Translations under genes and position numbers: made by a program
DNA from: Stratiolaelaps scimitus
Lineage: Eukaryota; Arthropoda; Arachnida; Mesostigmata; Laelapidae
Direction: 5' to 3'
DNA length: 64,000 bases
Assembly: GCA_019614645.1 (NCBI GenBank)
Contig: JABWDB010000004.1
Location: 1,178,001-1,242,000, forward strand
The notes under the pieces: model-generated
Told to the model about the DNA's origin: nothing
The model's database searches: none
What the model saw: the letters and a program-made list of their open reading frames with translations, nothing else
Shown: positions 58,320 to 64,000 of the stretch, piece after piece
Layout of the letters: the number at the start of each line of letters is the position of its first letter
How positions within the stretch are numbered: position 1 is the first letter of the stretch

Positions 58320-59370
58320 GGTTATAGCATAAATATACATGTATAGCAAACGACCACCGGAGTCATTAATTAATGGATGCAGAGAGAAACAGGCCATTTT
58401 AAAACCCATGCTGGATTTCTAGCGCTCTCGAAGGATTAATAGTCTCGCAGACATTGTTTCCGTCGTTGAAAGAGTAAGGGGCTACATAGATCTTGTGCTC
58501 CATAACAATGACACGCTTTAACCCCTACGATCTCCCCCAACCCTCTCGGAGTGTAAGATACGAAAGTCTGGCTCATACAGGAAATTCTCGTGTCACCTTT
58601 CTTGAGCTTGCTTCATCTACGTCATGCTAGCGTCAACTTGGCCTAAAAGTTCAAGGGAACGTTAGCTCGTTAGAAAATTGAAAAGCTCTCAGCTAAACCT
58701 CGATGACACCTCATCAAATTTTTATTTACCTGCTTGCAGTCAACTTACTAAAGCGACGATTGCATCACGGGTGGAATTTATAATAACAACACAACTGTTT
58801 GTCGCTTCGACTCGTGCGGAGGAAAAGGACGAATCTGGCTGGTTGAGACTTTTACGGGTAGAGCAGACGAAAAAGTACAGATTTCACATTATGTTGTAGA
58901 CAGATATCTACAATGATGACACGGGTAATGTTATGGGGCCGTCTTCATTGAACGTGATTAATAGTTAGGTGGTACAGGGCATCTGTTCGCAGCTTCATAT
59001 GAAATAGCACTCACTACGTCAGCCGTGTACCGAGATACGACTTTTGTAGCCGACGTACTCATGTATCTTGACTTTAATCCTGTGACTTGCCAAAAGAGAA
59101 GCCACACCTTGCAGTTTCATCAGTCTTCCGTGACCAGCTCTGGTCACACGCCAGGTGGGCAATCCCCAGCCACAGAAGCCATAAGGAGGTTCATTATGAG
59201 GATTCATTATATGCCTTAGCTACAAGGTTGTTATTCGCCGGCATTATTCGTGTTAGCAACTTGGGTTACTGCTCACAACTAGAGCTCAGGTAACGGCGGA
59301 TATGTTCCGCTTGGTAAAATATCGTCGTAATTCGGGATCACTCGAATCTTCGCAGCATCAACCAACTAGA
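58320..59370. other. Anonymous sequence, nothing recognised
   Basis: Short frames only, up to 73 codons, with no motif. Confidence 0.4.
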
Positions 59371-59374
59371 CTAA

Positions 59375-59450
59375 ATTTTCCAGGCTGACCATCTCTCAGC
59401 CTTAAACAATAAACGTCCACGGACCGCACATTAGCCAAATGTGTGAGCAT
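59375..59450 (-). repeat. SINE body scrap
   Basis: The plus-strand strings ATTTTCCAGGCTGACC, CTCAGCCTTAAAC and CGTCCACGGACC correspond to the body of the minus-strand SINEs (ATTTTCCGGGCTGACC near 3478; CGTCCACGGTAC near 2680). Neither the tRNA head nor the LINE-like tail is recognisable, so this is a short diverged fragment. Confidence 0.5.
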
Positions 59451-59690
59451 ATGAATGGTGATACGGTGGTATGTGAATGGTTAAGACAACGCGTATGGCT
59501 GCTGCATTGAAGGCTGGTTTCAAGTGCTCTTTTTTTCAATGACCGAGTCACACAACGGGAACTATTATATTATAATTAGCAAAACTAATCGAAGATTATA
59601 TTTTCTTAGATTCGCATATTTTTTTCTATTTATCATGGCTCGGTTGTTGTGAAAGTAAGTTGAAAATGTCAAGATATTGAAAGTAAGCTG

Positions 59691-59775
59691 TCCTCTTGAT
59701 GGTCTAGTGGTGAGCGCCTTGGACTTCTAGACAGGAGGTACCTATGGTTTGGGTTATCAAATCCTGCTGCCAAAA
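59691..59775 (+). repeat. tRNA-like sequence, probably a second SINE family or tRNA pseudogene
   Basis: TCCTCTTGATGGTCTAGTGG, then TGAGCGCC, matches the 5' part and box A (TGGTCTAGTGG) of a tRNA. Downstream GGGTTATCAAATCC is a box B with a two-base insertion relative to GGTTCAAATCC. The middle segment does not form a proper 5-bp anticodon stem, so it is unlikely to be a working tRNA gene. A run of five T at about 59806-59810 could end a polymerase III transcript. The head differs from the SINE at 2.7, 3.5 and 12.7 kb. Confidence 0.5.
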
Positions 59776-59814
59776 CATGGAGAATAGTTGGTGTTCTTTA
59801 TCATCTTTTTATAT

Positions 59815-62800
59815 CTGTGAGTTCTTGCCAGTCGCAATCGGCAGCCAAAAATTATACATGTTGCGCTATTCAATCTAACGCAGCCAAATCAACAACGGCC
59901 GATGTTGTCGAATCTCTCGAAAAGCCTCAAATACGGTATCCAATCATAGCCTTCCCACTGCCTTCCATATGAGATCACGTAATCCATCAGGTGACCCGAG
60001 AAATCCTCGAAAATTGTCTTCCTAGATGGAGCCGGTTGTGCCTGCCTCAACAATGGGATTGCTTGGCCGACTCGTTGATAAGCTCCCCAGTTGTTACTGC
60101 AAAATGAGCATCGGATGTGTGTTGTGTCGGATGCAGTGTATCTACGGCATTTTTGTCAACAACGAAACATGTACTTTAAGGGAGGATACCAGTAATACAT
60201 GTCTGAGATCAGTACAGCGCAATTGTCTAGAAGTGGCTGTTCAAACTTACATGAGAATGTTCGCGTTACACACATGACGTATCCATAATCGCATAGATAT
60301 CACCAAACAAGAGTACCTTCGATGGCAGTTTTCAACTCTCTGAGATCGCTGTACGTACATATAATGTCTGTTATTTATGTGTGACGACTCTTAAAGGATA
60401 GACCAACGTCAAACGTTTGACTCAATACATTTAATTGTCTCCAGTATCGCTGTGAGCTACTAGGTCCGTTATGGAGGGACGGTCGTTGGAGATTCGAACT
60501 AATATTATATTAGATATACATATAAGGCTCGTGCGTAAAATGGAGCGCAGTATCCTCAATTGAATACTCCTTTCAACTGAAGGCTGAATTCAATCCACTT
60601 CAGTTTTAAAATACTCAACCATGCAAATAAACAGAATTCCAATTGAATCGAGTTGAATTCACCGTTATTGGACGTTTTCTTTACAGAATAAACAAAATAT
60701 CAAGAGAATACACCCTTTAGTCAGCTTCAGTAAGAGATGCATATCTAGATGCGCCTGTGCTGTACTCAGATATAGAAGCGCTGTGAAGGTTTTGTCGATA
60801 ATAGTGACGAAACGATTTTTCCTTGATTTTTTTTCTAAGTAGCAGGAACAAACAAGCGTCGTGCGAACAGGTTTGTATCGATAATTCGAAGCATCGGATT
60901 CTTGCGAAGCATTGCCTGAGCAGCAAACAAGAAATCGCGTCGGCGAGCATGTATGGAAACAGTGCTGTTTTCCAACCGTTTGCAAGCGCTCTATGAACCG
61001 ACATCTATACCTCGCCTTGACACCTCCACCCATACGCTGGAGATCCGAGAACACAGAGGGCCGATGTAGTGAAGTGCGTGAAGGGTATCGCTCGTTTTAA
61101 TCGTATTGGCAGCGCGGGCAAGACACTTCAATTAAACACTCTCCGTGAGACTCTTTTAATTAAGTTACAATACAAAAAAGTGGCTGCCATCCCTGATTAG
61201 GGTTGACAGAGTCATGGGCAATAGAAGCCGATAGGTTTTTGTTTACTGAACCGAGCCAATGGAAGCACTTACGACTACCCGAGAAAAACAATCACCGCTC
61301 GTATATTGCAGGTAGATGGATATTCGCGTGAAGGAACTCCACTTGCAGAGACGGGGCCTTGTATGATAACATCTCTAAAGGTCAATTAATGTCCGGTGTC
61401 CATAGATAAACGTGTTTAGCAGGTGTGGCAATTCGAGATGACGGTCTATGAACACAGCAAAAAGGCTATTTATAACATTAGCTATACTTATAGATGACTT
61501 GGTCTAATCCACCTCACAGAGTGCTGCTGTCCTTGGGTATAGTGGACGATGCCGAAGCAGTTTCAAGCCCCAGATATATTCTGTATAAGTGGCTGAGGCG
61601 TTGTTCATAGTTGTCTGATGACAAACTTGCAAAGAGCATATCCATAAGACACCCATGAGAAATAATTTCAAATTTTCATTCTTAATTGCTCACGTCATTC
61701 AAAACTACCGGCGTCGCCATGCAGCCGTTGGGGCGCAGCCGTCGTGCTAGCCGCCTTGTTGGAGTTTCGAAAATTCCGCCACGAATTCCGTGGGAAGACT
61801 AAATGAAGGCATCTTTCACCCTGGCGATTACCGGTGCAAGTCACATGAGCGGGTCTTCGAAACTAGCTCCCCTCATGGAATCAGTCATAGTAGCTACGAA
61901 CAACTCCCTGATGATAGTTGTAATAAAGAGCGTGCTTTTAATCAAGCCAATGGAACTTTTAGGTGAAAATTTCAGTTTCGCCAACCAGATGACAACTAAA
62001 TGAATAAATCGTTGTACTTGTGTGTTCGTTAATATAATAACCCATTACGATATCTTTTAGTTTGGATCAGTTCGATGAGCTAATCACGGTTTAAACGGCT
62101 TTACCAACACTCGAACGCATTTACCCGACGGGGCCAGAACAACAGAATTAATTAACAATTGACATGTCCAATTCTGTAGCGCAGCCGTTTTTATGTGATC
62201 CCGGGCGTTTAGAGTGACATGGCTTAAAAAGCATTCGTTATCGCAACAAAATGCCGACGAGTATTCTCAGCGGATTGAGCAACAAATTAGAAAAATACTG
62301 TTTACCTCGTTCTGGACTCCGCTATATCCACCTTGGCCAAACAACGCTCGACTTCCCGTTACCACCGGTGCAAGCGTACCACATTCATTGTATTGTATTT
62401 CACGAGAAGACAAAGTTCTTCGCGAATGCAGATCACGATTCCTATCTTCCGACTGCTCGACTTTGACTAAGAACTATCGAGTTGCCAATTAGCGTCCACG
62501 GGGAACACGCCTTATACGAGCAGCGTCTATGAATACCGGAAATAGAAAAAGCTTTGATTGCCTTTGAAAGCCTCGGATCATACACGCACATGTTCTTCTA
62601 TCAACCGCTACATATAACCGCGACACGGACGGCACCGATAGCAACAACAGCAGCCATATATAGCACCAATAGCGCGGGCCGTTTAAGGCAAGGCGTCTTC
62701 GCAGCACTGCTTTGGGTAAAAACTTCCAGCCAACAGCTGACGCATCATGCTACACATGAGGTGACTAGTCTCGAAGACTCTACTAAAGTGCCAGTTCACG

Positions 62801-62865
62801 GCAGATACTATATGTCTAGGGACCATTCGTCAGAGACTCACATGAAAAGATAAACCGTCCATGAA
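59815..62865. other. Anonymous sequence, nothing recognised
   Basis: Overlapping motif-free frames, the largest a 129-codon minus frame at 61054-60665. A repeated theme TCAATTGAAT / GAATTCAA occurs near 60558-60660. No element was recognised. Confidence 0.4.
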
Positions 62866-62932
62866 AACATAAAACAACATATAAATAAATAATAAAACCA
62901 ACATATAAAAATAAATAAAATAAACCATTTTC
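62866..62932. repeat. A-rich (AAATA)n low-complexity tract
   Basis: Repeated AAATAAAT and ACATATAAA units. It could be the degenerate 3' tail of an insertion, but no element precedes it. Confidence 0.7.
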
Positions 62933-62939
62933 ACCACTG

Positions 62940-64000
62940 TGATATCCCAATTAATTCATTAGAACACATAAGGTGGTGCCCGTCTAAGATAAAGCATACG
63001 ACGACTATCGAACTTGTCTACAACAAACCCATATGTGTATTTACATACCTCTCGTATTTGTTTATTGCAATGACTTTTCGGCGCGTATTTACTTACTCAA
63101 TACTCTACAATATCACCTGAACTAGTTGTATGAGCCTGACGATACACCAGCCAAGTTGGTGTTTCCTGAGAACACCTCGGGCATCCTGTTAACGCGGATG
63201 GTCATTGCGAGGCTACGATGAATTCCGTTCTAATCTACACACGTTGTGGCATGCGACGTGCAAAGTGCACGATAATAAGTAGACGCTGAACAACGAACGT
63301 ACCATATCTCATAGGACGGCGCAGGCCTCACTTTTCAGGCTCAGCATTCCATCTGCCATTAATACTCCGAAAGTCAGTCCTGAGCCACAATCAATCTACA
63401 GATGCCGAGCGCGTTTATGAATCATTTCTCACGTTAATATATGTATATATTCAAATATCTAGCTGTTGTTCAAACAGCCCGCTCCGAGCTTTGAGAGGTC
63501 GAGTTCTCCCTCTGGGCTGCTCACGAAGTTAGACATCAACCAATATGAAAGGGGGGGGTAAGAGCGCAACTCAACGATCAGCGTTGAAAGCCAACCGAGC
63601 CATCTGCCTCTGTGGGCCGCCTCTCTGCGACAGGAAAATCCGGCACGACGCGTTCATTTCGAATTATGTATTCGTTATTAAGTAGCCTTTAGCCCGCTAG
63701 AAGTGCACTCAATAATGTCACGTGGCAATTAGCCACATATGAATGCGCCAGAATCTCCCATATGTACGAATGGATGACGTCGTTAATAGCCTATTCCATG
63801 GGTGCACGTATTTCGGCTCCTGTCCGATTCGATTGTAGTTTTCTGTTGCTACGCACGCATTGGCAACAACGACATGGCCATTTCGAATGAACATTCTATA
63901 CTATTCATACACCCGTGTCCTTCACCGTCTGTGCCTCGCCCTCATTTATAGGCTATAATGTAAACGACCGCCGTTCTGCTCGGAGTATCAGGAGGACCAC
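62940..64000. other. Anonymous sequence to window end
   Basis: No frame above 60 codons and no recognised repeat. Confidence 0.45.

Noticed and set aside
1..64000. CRISPR arrays, bacterial operons, rRNA genes, LTR retroelements
   Set aside because: No regularly spaced identical repeats, no polycistronic gene order, no recognised rRNA core sequences and no paired long terminal repeats were seen.

Overview
The window looks like gene-poor nuclear DNA from an animal, most likely an arthropod. No operons, ribosome-binding sites or dense reading frames are present, so it is not bacterial. It has many (TA)n and (CT)n microsatellites, tRNA-derived short interspersed elements (SINEs), decayed non-LTR retrotransposons (LINEs) and mariner/Tc1 transposons. 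A mite or tick would fit this mix, but that is inference; nothing here proves the species. No host protein-coding gene could be recognised. Any host exons present are short or diverged, and the best unexplained frame is at 13039-13407 (minus strand).

Layout. About 1-8.6 kb is anonymous sequence with two minus-strand SINEs (2649-2827, 3357-3652), an imperfect repeat block (2074-2231) and long (TA)n tracts. 8.6-10.2 kb is a badly decayed LINE, here called LINE-A copy 1. 10.4-11.1 kb is GC/CpG-rich with (CAG)n-type runs. 12.6-12.8 kb holds a third SINE. 16.4-17.05 kb is a second GC-rich block, followed by half of a mariner element (17114-17677). 17.7-23.6 kb is anonymous. 23.6-26.35 kb carries LINE-A copy 2, an endonuclease plus reverse-transcriptase frame interrupted by one stop. 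26.4-33.4 kb is anonymous apart from microsatellites and an 18-bp hairpin (32422-32461). 33.5-36.1 kb has fragments of two further LINEs. 37.2-37.5 kb has the N-terminal part of a Tc1/mariner-type transposase. 42.0-42.4 kb has a minus-strand reverse-transcriptase relic. 43.8-45.4 kb holds a CR1-like LINE (LINE-B) with frameshifts. Several GC-rich blocks lie at 46-53.5 kb. 56971-58245 is a full-length mariner with both terminal inverted repeats. 59-64 kb has a SINE scrap, a tRNA-like sequence and otherwise nothing recognised.

How the parts relate. The SINE copy at 3357-3652 ends in the same 3' tail (key string CTTAAGC-TTGTAA, then TAATAAACCAA) that ends LINE-B at 45333-45380, and two more copies of that tail lie at about 37.6 and 39.5 kb. 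This is the arrangement expected when a SINE borrows a LINE's reverse transcriptase by copying its 3' end. The two LINE-A copies explain each other: copy 1 keeps a TGG where copy 2 has its single TGA stop. The two mariner copies share the transposase N-terminal half and the 5' terminal repeat. Overall the window reads as an accumulation of several mobile-element families with different degrees of decay.
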